NCBI GenBank assembly: GCA_029067085.1
Contig: JAIEFE010000016.1
Location: 1 to 52,763, forward strand
Length of the DNA: 52,763 nt
Source: Lachnospiraceae bacterium
GTDB lineage: Bacteria > Bacillota > Clostridia > Lachnospirales > Lachnospiraceae
Direction of reading: 5' to 3'
Positions 23,385-31,520 of the stretch are shown in pieces (positions within the stretch are counted from its first letter, which is position 1; each line of letters opens with the position of its first letter). The position numbers and the translations under genes were made by a program. Under the pieces are notes generated by a model. It saw nothing but the letters and a program-made list of their open reading frames with translations, ran no database searches and was not told where the DNA came from.

Positions 23385-24638
23385 TCAATTTATTCGATAC
23401 CTAACATAGGAATAAACGGCCAGACCCGCAAACAGTGGAATTTCGATCACAGCTGCGCCGAGCATGACGTGTGGCAGCCATATGGCGATGTTTCCGATAT
23501 TCCAGAAATCAAAATCCGCGGCGGCATACAGAATAGCAGTCTGCAGGCTGGTGGCACTGGCGGGCAGGATGCTGTAGAGCCAGATGCCGATCTCCTTGGG
23601 CAGAGTTATGTAAATAATGATCGGCAGAATGCAGAAGAGCAGAGCCGTTGCCAGGCATGGCGTCATCGTTTTGAACCTCGATGAGAAAAATGCGGTAAGG
23701 CTGATGACGGCCAGGAGACTGAGCAATCCTGCCGCAGCGATAAAAAGCTGTAACTGCCCGACATTCATGTCCCCCAGGCTGATGATGGAGAACAGGATCT
23801 GCATGGAGGTTTTCGTACATTCCCAGCCCCATAGACTGTTCGATATCAGAAGGAAGACGGCGGCGCTGAGGCAGTAGGCGGTTCCGCAGATGATAAATGC
23901 CGACAGGATCTTGATGCAGGCAAATTTTGTCTTCCCGTATTTGGTGCAGCGGTAGATATCGTCCGCTCCGGTCTGATAGTCGGAAGTAAAGACAGGTGCG
24001 GTGATGACGGTACAGAGAAGCAGAACCAGAAAAGCAAGAAATATTTGGTATTCCAAGACTTCCGAACTGTACCTCGGATAATAGAGGTACGGTTTTTTGA
24101 CTTGACTGTATAAGTCAATGGCAACTTGCTGTGCGGCGGGATGGTTTTTCTGCTCCTGTCTCATGAGCGTTACGACGCGCTCAGCGCACAGATCGTAATA
24201 GTCGTCCACTTTTTCGGGATCAATCTCCAGAATGCTCGGCGCAATTCCGGTATCCGGGTTGGCAAAGGCTTCCCGGATCCCATGTAAAAGCGGGGCATAG
24301 GGCATGATCTCCGCTTCATAGACGCCTTCGGGCAGATCGTAGGAAGCTTCCGCACCGTATTTCTTCAGGCAGGCCTGATAGTCTTCTACGGCCTGCCGTA
24401 CCATTTCAGGTGTGACGCTTCCGGTGATATCCGCCTGGAGTTGCTTATAATAGGCGATGGATTCCAGGCCCTTAAGCTCCACTTTTTTTCCCTGTGTGTC
24501 CGTGTACGTGTAGCTGTTGTAGGGAAAGGTGATGGGCAGCCACGCCATGAAAAAGGTGAGCAGCAGGGCCGCGGAGAGTAAAATGATGGTCAGCCTTGTT
24601 TTCAAGATTCTTTTCAATTCTACTTTTAATAAGCGCAT
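23385..24638 (-). CDS. ABC-2 type transporter membrane subunit
   Basis: A 417-aa membrane protein. One TM segment (about 16-34) follows a basic N-terminus (MRLLKVELKRILKTRLTI). A long extracytoplasmic region of about 150 residues (about 35-190) is rich in charged residues and tyrosine, and at least five TM segments follow in the C-terminal half. This is the layout of ABC-2 family exporters of the bacitracin/lantibiotic-immunity or Nat/Ecs kind. It is the last gene of a four-gene minus-strand operon headed by a sigma factor, 48 bp after the ATPase gene. The substrate is unknown. Confidence 0.8.
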   Translation of the reverse strand: MRLLKVELKRILKTRLTIILLSAALLLTFFMAWLPITFPYNSYTYTDTQGKKVELKGLESIAYYKQLQADITGSVTPEMVRQAVEDYQACLKKYGAEASYDLPEGVYEAEIMPYAPLLHGIREAFANPDTGIAPSILEIDPEKVDDYYDLCAERVVTLMRQEQKNHPAAQQVAIDLYSQVKKPYLYYPRYSSEVLEYQIFLAFLVLLLCTVITAPVFTSDYQTGADDIYRCTKYGKTKFACIKILSAFIICGTAYCLSAAVFLLISNSLWGWECTKTSMQILFSIISLGDMNVGQLQLFIAAAGLLSLLAVISLTAFFSSRFKTMTPCLATALLFCILPIIIYITLPKEIGIWLYSILPASATSLQTAILYAAADFDFWNIGNIAIWLPHVMLGAAVIEIPLFAGLAVYSYVRYRIN

Positions 24639-24686
24639 CGTAATCTTCCTTTCTTATCCTGTTTATTTGCACAATTCCTGTGCCGA

Positions 24687-25565
24687 TCACTTTTCAGTTT
24701 TCTCCTGCGGAAACATCCACAGATATAAATCTTCCAGATGCGGCGCCGCGGGTGTCGAATCATCCGTACAGGGCATGTCTGAGAGATAACGGACGGAAAT
24801 CTGGCCGTCATCCTCGTTGCGGATATTTACGATCTGCAGCCTGCGCTCATATTCCGGCAGGGCGTTCATCGGAATCCGGGCTGTCCACACTTTTCCCTCG
24901 ACTAAAGTTACCAGCTCTTCGGTGGTTCCCTTTGCGAGCAGTTTCCCGTCCTTCATTACAGCATTTTGTGTGGCGATATATTCCACGTCGGAAACGATAT
25001 GTGTGGAGATCAAGACAATGCGATCATGTGCAAACTCGGAAAGCAGGTTTCGGAAACGGACTCTTTCTCCGGGGTCAAGTCCGCTGGTAGGTTCATCCAG
25101 AATCAAAACCTCCGGTTCGTTTAATAAGGCCTGTGCGATGCCGACCCGTCGCTTCATTCCTCCGGACAATTTGATGATCTTTTTGTTTCTGACATGGGAC
25201 AAGGTCATCTGTTCCAGCAATTCGTCTATTCTGCGCTTGCTGTCCTTATCCGTAAGTCCCTTTAGAACCGCGACATATTCCAGATAGTCCTTTACGGTAA
25301 ATTCGGGGTAAAAGCCAAATTCCTGCGGAAGATAGCCGAACACGTCCCGATAGCGTTCTTTCAGTTCGCTTATGGGAATGCCGTCGTAGAGGATCTGCCC
25401 GGAGGAAGGCTTCATAATACCGGCGATCATGCGCATCAGGGTGGTCTTTCCGGCGCCGTTCGCTCCCAACAGCCCCCATACGCCGGGAGTGATCTGCAGG
25501 GAGACATCGTTTACGGCTGTCATATCTTTAAACTGTTTGGTAAGATGTTCCATATATAATTCCAT
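24687..25565 (-). CDS. ABC transporter ATP-binding protein
   Basis: A 292-aa ATPase with Walker A GANGAGKTT (34-42), Q-loop FGYLPQEFGFYPEFTV (about 79-94), signature LSGGMKRRVGIAQAL (about 131-145), Walker B VLILDEPTSGLDP (about 152-164) and the switch His in STHIVSD. A C-terminal extension of about 80 residues follows. The start at 25565 is chosen because GGAG lies about 7 nt upstream; the in-frame ATG 12 nt earlier overlaps that site. It powers the ABC-2 subunit encoded just downstream. Confidence 0.9.
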   Translation of the reverse strand: MELYMEHLTKQFKDMTAVNDVSLQITPGVWGLLGANGAGKTTLMRMIAGIMKPSSGQILYDGIPISELKERYRDVFGYLPQEFGFYPEFTVKDYLEYVAVLKGLTDKDSKRRIDELLEQMTLSHVRNKKIIKLSGGMKRRVGIAQALLNEPEVLILDEPTSGLDPGERVRFRNLLSEFAHDRIVLISTHIVSDVEYIATQNAVMKDGKLLAKGTTEELVTLVEGKVWTARIPMNALPEYERRLQIVNIRNEDDGQISVRYLSDMPCTDDSTPAAPHLEDLYLWMFPQEKTEK

Positions 25566-25612
25566 CGTAATCTCCATTCCGGAGCGTCTGAGCGCTCCTG
25601 CTTTAGTCAGTA

Positions 25613-26404
25613 TCAGGTCAACTGCAATTCCTCATAAGAGGAAGTCATTATGATATAGCGAAGCTGGTGAACACAAAGGGCCAGTAGGAAAGCGCATAGT
25701 AAAACCCGAACTGCAGATAAGGACGGTTGATACAAAAACATATACTGCCCGGGAATGAGGGCAAACAAAACGGCCAAAAAGGAGCAAAATAACAGACTTC
25801 CCGCCAAAAATTGTCCGGGAGTAAGGTGCCCGAGCATATACAGACAGACGCTGCCCGAAAGAAGGAACGGAAAGCATAAACAGAAGAAAGCGCTGTCTGC
25901 CGGTATCAGTGTATTGATGGTGCTGGTTAAGAAAATGCCCGTCAATAAGCAGATGTCACCGATCCCGATGAGAATAAGCCTTGCCAGCAACAGTTTTACG
26001 CCGGAAAACCGTGATGCTGTTTCGATTTCCTGCATCCGATAGCGAACGGAACGATAAAGCAGAGGCAGAGCCGTCATGAAGACCAGAATCGACAGGCAGG
26101 CCAGTCGCTTTATCATTTGGTGCAATGTGATGGAGTCTCCGTAAAAGCGTGAAATCAGGGCGATCATGACAAACAGGGAAACGCCCTGCACGATCCATAT
26201 TTTCCGCCCGATAAATCTGATCTGTTTTGCCAGGAAGCGTACAAAGGAAATGCGTTCCTGTTTCTGCTTCAGGCAGGCTTCTCTTTCGGCCAGCAAAATA
26301 GTGCTATGCAAATGGGTATCATTGCTTACAGAAGGGATTTGATGTAACGACTGCTTTAATCTCTGTTCCAGTTGCTTTTCCTTATCGAACGGTTCAATTT
26401 TCAT
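25613..26404 (-). CDS. Membrane protein between sigma factor and ABC genes
   Basis: A 263-aa protein. AAAGGAGGCACCCC precedes the ATG at 26404, which overlaps the end of the sigma gene by 11 nt, so the two are coupled. The first about 70 residues are soluble and charged (MKIEPFDKEKQLEQRLKQSL), then about six TM segments follow. A soluble head coupled to a sigma factor is a common plan for anti-sigma or sensor proteins, but no anti-sigma zinc-finger (HxxxCxxC) is seen. Function unknown; it may hold the sigma factor inactive or be part of the exporter. Confidence 0.7.
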   Translation of the reverse strand: MKIEPFDKEKQLEQRLKQSLHQIPSVSNDTHLHSTILLAEREACLKQKQERISFVRFLAKQIRFIGRKIWIVQGVSLFVMIALISRFYGDSITLHQMIKRLACLSILVFMTALPLLYRSVRYRMQEIETASRFSGVKLLLARLILIGIGDICLLTGIFLTSTINTLIPADSAFFCLCFPFLLSGSVCLYMLGHLTPGQFLAGSLLFCSFLAVLFALIPGQYMFLYQPSLSAVRVLLCAFLLALCVHQLRYIIMTSSYEELQLT

Positions 26405-26978
26405 GGGGTGCCTCCTTTCTTGTAATCCTTCCTTTTTTATGAACAGATTCCGTTTCCGGAGCGCCAAGTTCTGCCTTCAACTTTTTTAGGGCAGAACGCA
26501 GTCGGGACTGTACTGTCCGCAGGGGAAGATGTAACACTTCCGCAATTTCCCGCAGGGTCAGATCCTGTCCGAAACGCAAGAGAACGATTTCCCGCTGCTC
26601 TGCCGGCAGACCTTCTACGAGCTGCATCAGCGCCAAATCTGAATGGATGATTTCAAAAGCCGGCTCCGAGTACGGCGGATCGATCTCCGATTCCTCCAGA
26701 GAGATATCGGGATTTCGATTTTTTCGCTGCATATCGATACAGGTATTTGCGGCAATCTGATACAGGAACGATCTGAATTTGCCCTTGTGTGTATAGCGGT
26801 CAAAATAGCGGATGGCCTTCAGAAACGTTTCCTGCACCGCATCTTCTGCAAGAGAACGGTTTGGGGCATGCCAGAGACAGTAGCGCAGAATGTCCGGATA
26901 GAACATTTTTATCAGTTCCTCTGCGGCGCGAGGGTCCCCCTGCTCCATTCTTTTTACTAATTCATCTTCACGCGTCAA
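26394..26978 (-). CDS. ECF-like sigma-70 family RNA polymerase sigma factor, TTG start
   Basis: A 194-aa sigma factor. The frame is open further upstream, but TTG at 26978 has GGGAGGAA with 7-nt spacing and gives LTREDELVKRMEQGD, the usual beginning of this family. Region 2 (about 15-80) has ILRYCLWHAPNRSLAEDAVQETFLKA and GKFRSFLYQIAANTCID; region 4 (about 125-180) has LPAEQREIVLLRFGQDLTLREIAEVLHLPLRTVQSRL. It heads an operon with a membrane protein and an ABC exporter, an arrangement typical of antimicrobial- or envelope-stress cassettes in Lachnospiraceae-type genomes. Confidence 0.9.
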   Translation of the reverse strand: MTREDELVKRMEQGDPRAAEELIKMFYPDILRYCLWHAPNRSLAEDAVQETFLKAIRYFDRYTHKGKFRSFLYQIAANTCIDMQRKNRNPDISLEESEIDPPYSEPAFEIIHSDLALMQLVEGLPAEQREIVLLRFGQDLTLREIAEVLHLPLRTVQSRLRSALKKLKAELGAPETESVHKKGRITRKEAPHEN

Positions 26979-27061
26979 GATTATTCCTCCCGGGGATGTC
27001 CCCTCATAAGTATAAAACGAAATGCATACTTCCAAATGATTGGATTTGATAAAAAATTTTG

Positions 27062-27100
27062 AAATAAAAAAGGTTTGCAAACATTTGAATTTGCAAACCT
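27062..27100 (-). terminator. Terminator after pbuX
   Basis: On the minus strand an 11-bp stem (AGGTTTGCAAA / TTTGCAAACCT) is followed by TTTTTTATTT. It ends the xpt-pbuX message before the sigma operon. Confidence 0.85.
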
Positions 27101-27137
27101 CTTTTCATTTCTGTTTTATTGATCCGTAGCTATGATC

Positions 27138-28454
27138 TTATGATCTGGGGGCCGCTTCCATATTTTTCGGGAGCACCAGATTCAGGATGACTGCTACCAG
27201 AAAGACTACCGCAACACAGTTTTCTGCAAATACGGTCTGGACGATCTGCGGGAAAACATGGAATATTTCCGGAACCTGCGTAAAACCGATTCCGGTACTT
27301 AAGGATAACGCCGCGATGGTGACGTTTCTCTGGGTATAACCGCATTTGCTGATCATTTGCAGACCGCTGACCACGATCGTGCCAAACATCATGATGGTGC
27401 AGCCGCCCAGCACGGCATCCGGCAGAGTGGCCAGTAAAGCGCCGAAAATGGGGAAGATTCCCGCCAGGATCATGATGATCGCCCCTGTGGCGATGGCAAA
27501 ACGATTGACTACTCTGGTCATGGCTACAAGTCCCACATTCTGACTAAACGAAGTGATGGGCAGACAGCCAAAGAGAGAGGACAGGGAGCTGATGAAGCCG
27601 TCACAGGTCAGAGAACCGGAGATTTCCTTTTCGGAGGCTTCCCGGCCAAGACCGGAGGTGGCAAGAGCCGAGGTGTCGCCTATGGTTTCCGTAGCGGAGA
27701 CCAGAAAGATCAGAACCACCGCCAGAATGGCGTTAATGTTGAATTCGGGTTTAAAAGAAAGCAGAGATGGCAGAGCAACCACAGCAGTGCCTGACAGTCC
27801 GGAAAAATCAACCATCCCCATGCAGACAGCAGCGAAATATCCTACAATGAGACCAAACAGGACGGAGAGCTGCTTCCAGAAGGATTTGGCCAAAATGTTG
27901 AACAGCAGGCAGGCGAGCAGTGTCAGCGTACCAAGGATCCAGTTGGGGGCAGCACCAAAATTTTCGCTGCCGCTTCCGCCGCCAAAAGAGGATGCTCCCA
28001 CAGACAAAAGGGAGAAACCGATGGCAGTGACGACACTGGCGGAGACAATAGGAGTGATGAGTTTAAGCCAGTATTTTGCGAACAGCCCCAGAATACCTTC
28101 CACGATACCGCCCACAAGAACTGCGCCTACAATGGCGTTATATCCATAGGTTGGCCCGATATAGCAGAACACGGAGACGAAGGTAAAGCTGATGCCCATA
28201 ACGATGGGCAGGCCGGAGCCGATCTTCCACAAAGGAAACAATTGGATCAGCGTTCCGATACCGGCTATGATCATGGCGCTCTGTATCAACTGTGCATTTT
28301 GCTTGAAATCCAGTCCGCAGGCGCCCGTCACGATCATGATCGGTGCGATGTTGGCCACAAACATGGCCAGAATATGCTGCAATCCGAAAGGAATTGCCTT
28401 GCCTACAGGAATCTTACCGTCTAAGTGATATATATTGTCTATCTCTTTATTCAT
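27138..28454 (-). CDS. pbuX: Xanthine permease, NCS2 family
   Basis: A 438-aa NCS2 nucleobase permease with about 12-14 TM segments. It begins VGKAIPFGLQHILAMFVANIAP, the classical NCS2 opening (QH motif), and carries the family signature around VGLVAMTRVVNRFAIATGAI in the second half. The ATG at 28454 is chosen because the family starts here (MNKEIDNIYHLDGKIP); the upstream extension has no homology-like sequence. It follows xpt by 40 nt, so the pair imports xanthine and converts it to XMP. Confidence 0.88.
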   Translation of the reverse strand: MNKEIDNIYHLDGKIPVGKAIPFGLQHILAMFVANIAPIMIVTGACGLDFKQNAQLIQSAMIIAGIGTLIQLFPLWKIGSGLPIVMGISFTFVSVFCYIGPTYGYNAIVGAVLVGGIVEGILGLFAKYWLKLITPIVSASVVTAIGFSLLSVGASSFGGGSGSENFGAAPNWILGTLTLLACLLFNILAKSFWKQLSVLFGLIVGYFAAVCMGMVDFSGLSGTAVVALPSLLSFKPEFNINAILAVVLIFLVSATETIGDTSALATSGLGREASEKEISGSLTCDGFISSLSSLFGCLPITSFSQNVGLVAMTRVVNRFAIATGAIIMILAGIFPIFGALLATLPDAVLGGCTIMMFGTIVVSGLQMISKCGYTQRNVTIAALSLSTGIGFTQVPEIFHVFPQIVQTVFAENCVAVVFLVAVILNLVLPKNMEAAPRS

Positions 28455-28494
28455 CGTTCCGTACCTTTCCCTATTATACTTTTGAGTCATATGT

Positions 28495-29079
28495 TCAGTT
28501 CTGCTTGCGGAAAGTGATCTGTCCGGTCGCAGCATCCATGCCGTCTACGATGGCGAGGGATTCCAGACGATATCCCAGATTTCGTATGGTCTGTCCGCCG
28601 GGCTGGAAGCCTTTTTCTATGGCGATGCCGATACCCGCCAGAGTGGCATGGGCTTGTGACACCACGGAGATCAAACCCTGCAGGGCGCAGCCGTTCGCAA
28701 GAAAATCATCGATGATCAGGATATGATCGTCACTGTTTAAAAACTTTTTGGAGACGACGATCTGATTGACGCATTTGTGGGTGAAAGATTCTACCTCAGC
28801 AGTGTACATCTCTCCATCTATGTTGATGGTTCTTGATTTTTTGGCAAATACCACAGGTACATCGAAACATTCGGATGCGACGCAGGCGATGCCGATGCCG
28901 GAGGCCTCAATGGTCAGAATCTTTGTGATGGGGATATCAGCGAAACGTCGCTTCCATTCTTCCCCCATCTGTTTAAATAAGGAAACATCCATCTGATGAT
29001 TCAGAAAACTGTCCACCTTCAGGACGTTATTTTCCTTTACAACGCCGTCTTTTTGTATTCTCTCTTCCAGAAAATTCAT
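28495..29079 (-). CDS. xpt: Xanthine phosphoribosyltransferase
   Basis: A 194-aa type I phosphoribosyltransferase matching Xpt in length and sequence: [29 protein letters not shown]... is the usual start (L-[KR]-VDSFLNHQ), [10 protein letters not shown] binds the substrate, and [13 protein letters not shown] (about 120-132) is the PRPP-binding loop. It converts xanthine and PRPP to XMP. First gene of xpt-pbuX. The leader has a promoter but no purine riboswitch that I can recognise, unlike the Bacillus xpt-pbuX operon. Confidence 0.92.
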   Translation of the reverse strand: MNFLEERIQKDGVVKENNVLKVDSFLNHQMDVSLFKQMGEEWKRRFADIPITKILTIEASGIGIACVASECFDVPVVFAKKSRTINIDGEMYTAEVESFTHKCVNQIVVSKKFLNSDDHILIIDDFLANGCALQGLISVVSQAHATLAGIGIAIEKGFQPGGQTIRNLGYRLESLAIVDGMDAATGQITFRKQN

Positions 29080-29123
29080 AGTGATATCCTTTCGCCTTTC
29101 TTTTTAAATATCTAGTTGTTTTT

Positions 29124-29152
29124 ATTTTAGCATGCGAAAAATCGGTTGTAAA
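29124..29152 (-). promoter_or_regulatory. Promoter for xpt-pbuX
   Basis: On the minus strand TTTACA (29152-29147) and TAAAAT (29129-29124) are 17 bp apart, about 45 nt upstream of the xpt start. Confidence 0.5.
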
Positions 29153-29185
29153 TGCGGTTATCTTGAAAAAATCCTACACTTTCCC

Positions 29186-29214
29186 TTGCGAAACCTGGCG
29201 GAGTATGGTATTAT
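29186..29214 (+). promoter_or_regulatory. Promoter of the tRNA cluster
   Basis: TTGCGA (29186-29191) and TATTAT (29209-29214) with a 17-bp spacer, 12 bp before tRNA-Glu. Confidence 0.65.
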
Positions 29215-29226
29215 ATCATTCGTTGG

Positions 29227-29298
29227 GGCTCCATGGTCAAGCGGTTAAGACATCGCCCTTTCACGGCGGTAACACGGGTTCGATTCCCGTTGGAGTCA
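29227..29298 (+). tRNA. tRNA-Glu (TTC)
   Basis: 72-nt cloverleaf with acceptor GGCTCCA/TGGAGTC, anticodon loop CTTTCAC (anticodon TTC), T-arm ACGGGTTCGATTCCCGT. First of four clustered tRNAs. CCA not encoded. Confidence 0.95.
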
Positions 29299-29320
29299 TA
29301 GATCAGTTTTTTTGTGTTGC

Positions 29321-29394
29321 GGACCTTTAGCTCAGTTGGTTAGAGCAACCGGCTCATAACCGGTCGGTCCTGGGTTCGAGTCCCCGAAGGTCCA
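29321..29394 (+). tRNA. tRNA with CAT anticodon (Met elongator or Ile2)
   Basis: 74-nt cloverleaf, acceptor GGACCTT/AAGGTCC, loop CTCATAA with CAT at 29355-29357. Acceptor and D-arm (GGACCTTTAGCTCAGTTGG) recall the lysidine-modified Ile2 tRNA of Bacillus as much as elongator Met, so I leave the identity open. Confidence 0.92.
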
Positions 29395-29430
29395 CTCAAT
29401 AGTCACAATAGAAAAACAAGCCAGTTTTTT

Positions 29431-29504
29431 GGCCCGGTGGCTCAGTTGGTTAGAGCGCCGCCCTGTCACGGCGGAGGTCGTGGGTTCGAGTCCCATCCGG
29501 GTCG
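29431..29504 (+). tRNA. tRNA-Asp (GTC)
   Basis: 74-nt cloverleaf, acceptor GGCCCGG/CCGGGTC, loop CTGTCAC with anticodon GTC at 29465-29467. Confidence 0.95.
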
Positions 29505-29528
29505 TTTCAAAACTATCATCATTTGCTT

Positions 29529-29614
29529 GCCGGCGTGGCGGAACTGGCAGACGCACAGGACTTAAAATCCTGCGGGGCTAACCCCCCGTACCGGTTCGAT
29601 TCCGGTCGCCGGCA
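29529..29614 (+). tRNA. tRNA-Leu (TAA)
   Basis: 86-nt class II tRNA with long variable arm; acceptor GCCGGCG/CGCCGGC, loop CTTAAAA with anticodon TAA. Last of the cluster, followed by a terminator. Confidence 0.95.
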
Positions 29615-29626
29615 TTACCTTGTAGG

Positions 29627-29669
29627 TAGCTCAATCTCATGTAAATATTGAGATTGAGCTATTTTTATT
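29627..29669 (+). terminator. Terminator of the tRNA cluster
   Basis: A perfect 13-bp stem (TAGCTCAATCTCA / TGAGATTGAGCTA) followed by TTTTTATT. Confidence 0.9.
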
Positions 29670-29685
29670 ATTTCAACTTGCCATA

Positions 29686-29714
29686 TTGACAGGCGGAGAT
29701 TTTTTTGATATATT
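29686..29714 (+). promoter_or_regulatory. Vegetative promoter of the HAD-ROK operon
   Basis: Perfect TTGACA (29686-29691), 17-bp spacer, TATATT (29709-29714). Expected start near 29721. Confidence 0.8.
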
Positions 29715-29727
29715 TTATAAAGCATAT

Positions 29728-29748
29728 TTAATAAAGTACATTTATTAA
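29728..29748 (+). promoter_or_regulatory. Palindromic operator at the HAD-ROK promoter
   Basis: TTAATAAA and TTTATTAA, perfect 8-bp arms with a 5-nt centre, lie about +8 to +28 from the expected start. ROK repressors bind such AT-rich palindromes, and the second gene of the operon is a ROK-like regulator, so autorepression is likely. Confidence 0.55.
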
Positions 29749-29763
29749 GTGGGGTGAGAAAAT

Positions 29764-30459
29764 ATGATGGATATAAAAAAGAAAGCGGTTATTTTCGATA
29801 TGGATGGAATTATTTTTGACAGCGAACAGCTGATTCTGGATTGTTGGGAGAATGTTGGGGAAAAATATCAGATTGCCGATATCAAAGAGGTCTGCATCGA
29901 CTGTATCGGGACAAACAGTGTAAAGACCAGAGAGATTATCTGCTCCTATTATGGAGAAACGTTTCCGTATGATAAATACAGAAAAGAAGCTGACGAGCTG
30001 TTCAGAGAATATGTTCGAACAAAGGGGATGCCGATTAAAAAAGGTGTCAGGGAACTTTTGCAATATCTAAAGGAAGAAAATATTGCCATCGGACTTGCCT
30101 CTTCAACCAGATTGGCCATTGTGGAGGAAGAATTGCGTCAGGCAGGATTATATGATTATTTTCAGGTCGTTATGGGTGGTGACCAGCTGAAAAGGAGCAA
30201 GCCGGAACCCGATATTTATCTGTTGACCTGTGAAAAAATGGGAATTCAGCCGGAGGACGCATATGCGATCGAGGATTCCTATAATGGTATCCGTTCCGCC
30301 TACCGTGCCGGCATGATGCCGATCATGGTTCCGGATATCTTACAGGCGGACGATGAGATGAAGGAAAAAAGTATTGCCGTATTGCAGGATCTGTTTCAGG
30401 TGAAGCAGTATTTTCAAGAGAAGGGGTGTCCGGGTGGCAGGGAATCTGATCAAAGATGA
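29764..30459 (+). CDS. HAD-superfamily phosphatase/phosphomutase
   Basis: A 231-aa HAD hydrolase of the beta-phosphoglucomutase-like subfamily. Motif I is FDMDGIIFDSE (about 11-21), with both catalytic Asp residues; an alpha-helical cap follows (about 20-85); motif II is GLASSTR (about 111-117); motif III Lys is in LKRSKPEPDIYL (about 144-155); motif IV is AIEDSYNG (about 168-175). It probably dephosphorylates or isomerises a sugar phosphate. GGGTGAGAAAAT precedes the ATG. It overlaps the ROK gene by 26 nt and shares its promoter. Confidence 0.88.
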   Translation: MMDIKKKAVIFDMDGIIFDSEQLILDCWENVGEKYQIADIKEVCIDCIGTNSVKTREIICSYYGETFPYDKYRKEADELFREYVRTKGMPIKKGVRELLQYLKEENIAIGLASSTRLAIVEEELRQAGLYDYFQVVMGGDQLKRSKPEPDIYLLTCEKMGIQPEDAYAIEDSYNGIRSAYRAGMMPIMVPDILQADDEMKEKSIAVLQDLFQVKQYFQEKGCPGGRESDQR

Positions 30460-31402
30460 AAATCTGAAGGTGTTAAGGCGTGTTTTGCGTAAGGAAAGGG
30501 AAGCTACGAAACCGCAGCTTGCAGAGAAAACAGGTCTCAGTGTCGTAACGATACAGTCGTTAATAAAAACATTGGCTGAAAACGGCGAAGTGCTGGAGGG
30601 AGAAATGGTTTATCCCAAACTGGGAAGACCGGCAATAACCTATCGCTTTCATGAACGTGCCAGACTTGCGTTGATCATCTTTATGTATGAAAAAAACGGA
30701 AAAGACACGGCAGTCTGTGAAGTATGCGACCTGTATGGCAGCAGTGTGGAGCGGACGGAAAAAAGGTTAAAGGATGTTTCCAAAGAAAGCTATGACGACA
30801 TGATTGAGGAGATGCTGGGAAAATATCCTGAGATCATGATAATCGCATTGGGTCTTCCGGTCGTGGAGAGAGGCGGCATGATCCTCGCAAGTGACTATCC
30901 ACGGCTGCTGCATGTGAATTTGGCAGATTATCTGGCTGAAAAGTTTCAGCGAAGGGTTCTGATAGAAAATGATGTGAATGCGGCAGTTTTCGGATATGCA
31001 ATGCAGGAGGAAAAAGAGTGTATCGCAGGAATTTATATGCCGTTAAAGTATCCTCCGGGGGCAGGAATCTGCTTGAATGGAAAAGTACAGCGTGGCAGAA
31101 ACGGTTTGGCGGGAGAGATCAGGCTCTTGCCATCCGCTATTGACTGGGAGCGCTTTACTTATGAAAAAGAAGCGGTTGAAGAATATCTCTTACAGACGAT
31201 GAAGGCATTGTTTTGTTTTTATAATCCGGATAAGCTGGTGCTGTACAGTGAAACCATAGATGAGAGTCTGTTCGGAAAGCTGGAACAAATGTGCGGGAGC
31301 CGTATTGAGAAGCTGCTGATTCCGGAAATGGAAATAAAGAAAGAATTGAAAGAAGATTTTGAGGCCGGTATGATACAGATTGCTCTGCGGGAAATCTTAT
31401 GA
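30434..31402 (+). CDS. ROK-family transcriptional regulator, GTG start, no zinc motif
   Basis: A 322-aa protein. The N-terminal winged HTH has REATKPQLAEKTGLSVVTIQSLIKTLAENGEV (about 15-50) and a wing with LGRPAITYRF. The C-terminal ROK part has ALGLPVVERGGMI, VLIENDVNAAVFGYAM (about 174-190) and GAGICLNGKVQRGRNGLAGEI (about 212-232). The zinc-binding CxCGxxGC motif of typical ROK proteins is absent, and the protein is shorter than usual (about 380), so it may be a sugar-sensing repressor without kinase activity. It starts with GTG inside the HAD gene. The palindrome at 29728-29748 is its probable operator. Confidence 0.8.
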   Translation: MAGNLIKDENLKVLRRVLRKEREATKPQLAEKTGLSVVTIQSLIKTLAENGEVLEGEMVYPKLGRPAITYRFHERARLALIIFMYEKNGKDTAVCEVCDLYGSSVERTEKRLKDVSKESYDDMIEEMLGKYPEIMIIALGLPVVERGGMILASDYPRLLHVNLADYLAEKFQRRVLIENDVNAAVFGYAMQEEKECIAGIYMPLKYPPGAGICLNGKVQRGRNGLAGEIRLLPSAIDWERFTYEKEAVEEYLLQTMKALFCFYNPDKLVLYSETIDESLFGKLEQMCGSRIEKLLIPEMEIKKELKEDFEAGMIQIALREIL

Positions 31403-31423
31403 GAAAAAGAGTATTCCAAACTC

Positions 31424-31451
31424 TAAAGTCTTTTGGAAAATAACCGATACT
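31424..31451 (+). promoter_or_regulatory. SigD (sigma-28)-type promoter of the flgM operon
   Basis: TAAA (31424-31427), 15 nt, then ACCGATAC (31443-31450): a close match to TAAA-N15-GCCGATAT. It lies about 70 nt before flgM. Confidence 0.8.
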
Positions 31452-31520
31452 AATAGTGTAAGTTATTGAAAAAGATAATTTCCTGTGAAAAAGAATTTCA
31501 GGAAGAAGGAGGAGTCCGGT

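Noticed and set aside
24817..25287. Plus-strand open frame of about 156 codons across the ABC ATPase gene
   Set aside because: Antisense to the well-supported ATPase motifs, with no ribosome site and no family resemblance.
27553..28149. Long plus-strand open frame of about 200 codons inside pbuX
   Set aside because: It is antisense to a clearly conserved permease gene, has no good ribosome site, and its composition is that of a shadow frame.
29080..29226. Purine riboswitch before xpt
   Set aside because: The conserved aptamer core and a following terminator are not visible on the minus strand of the leader.
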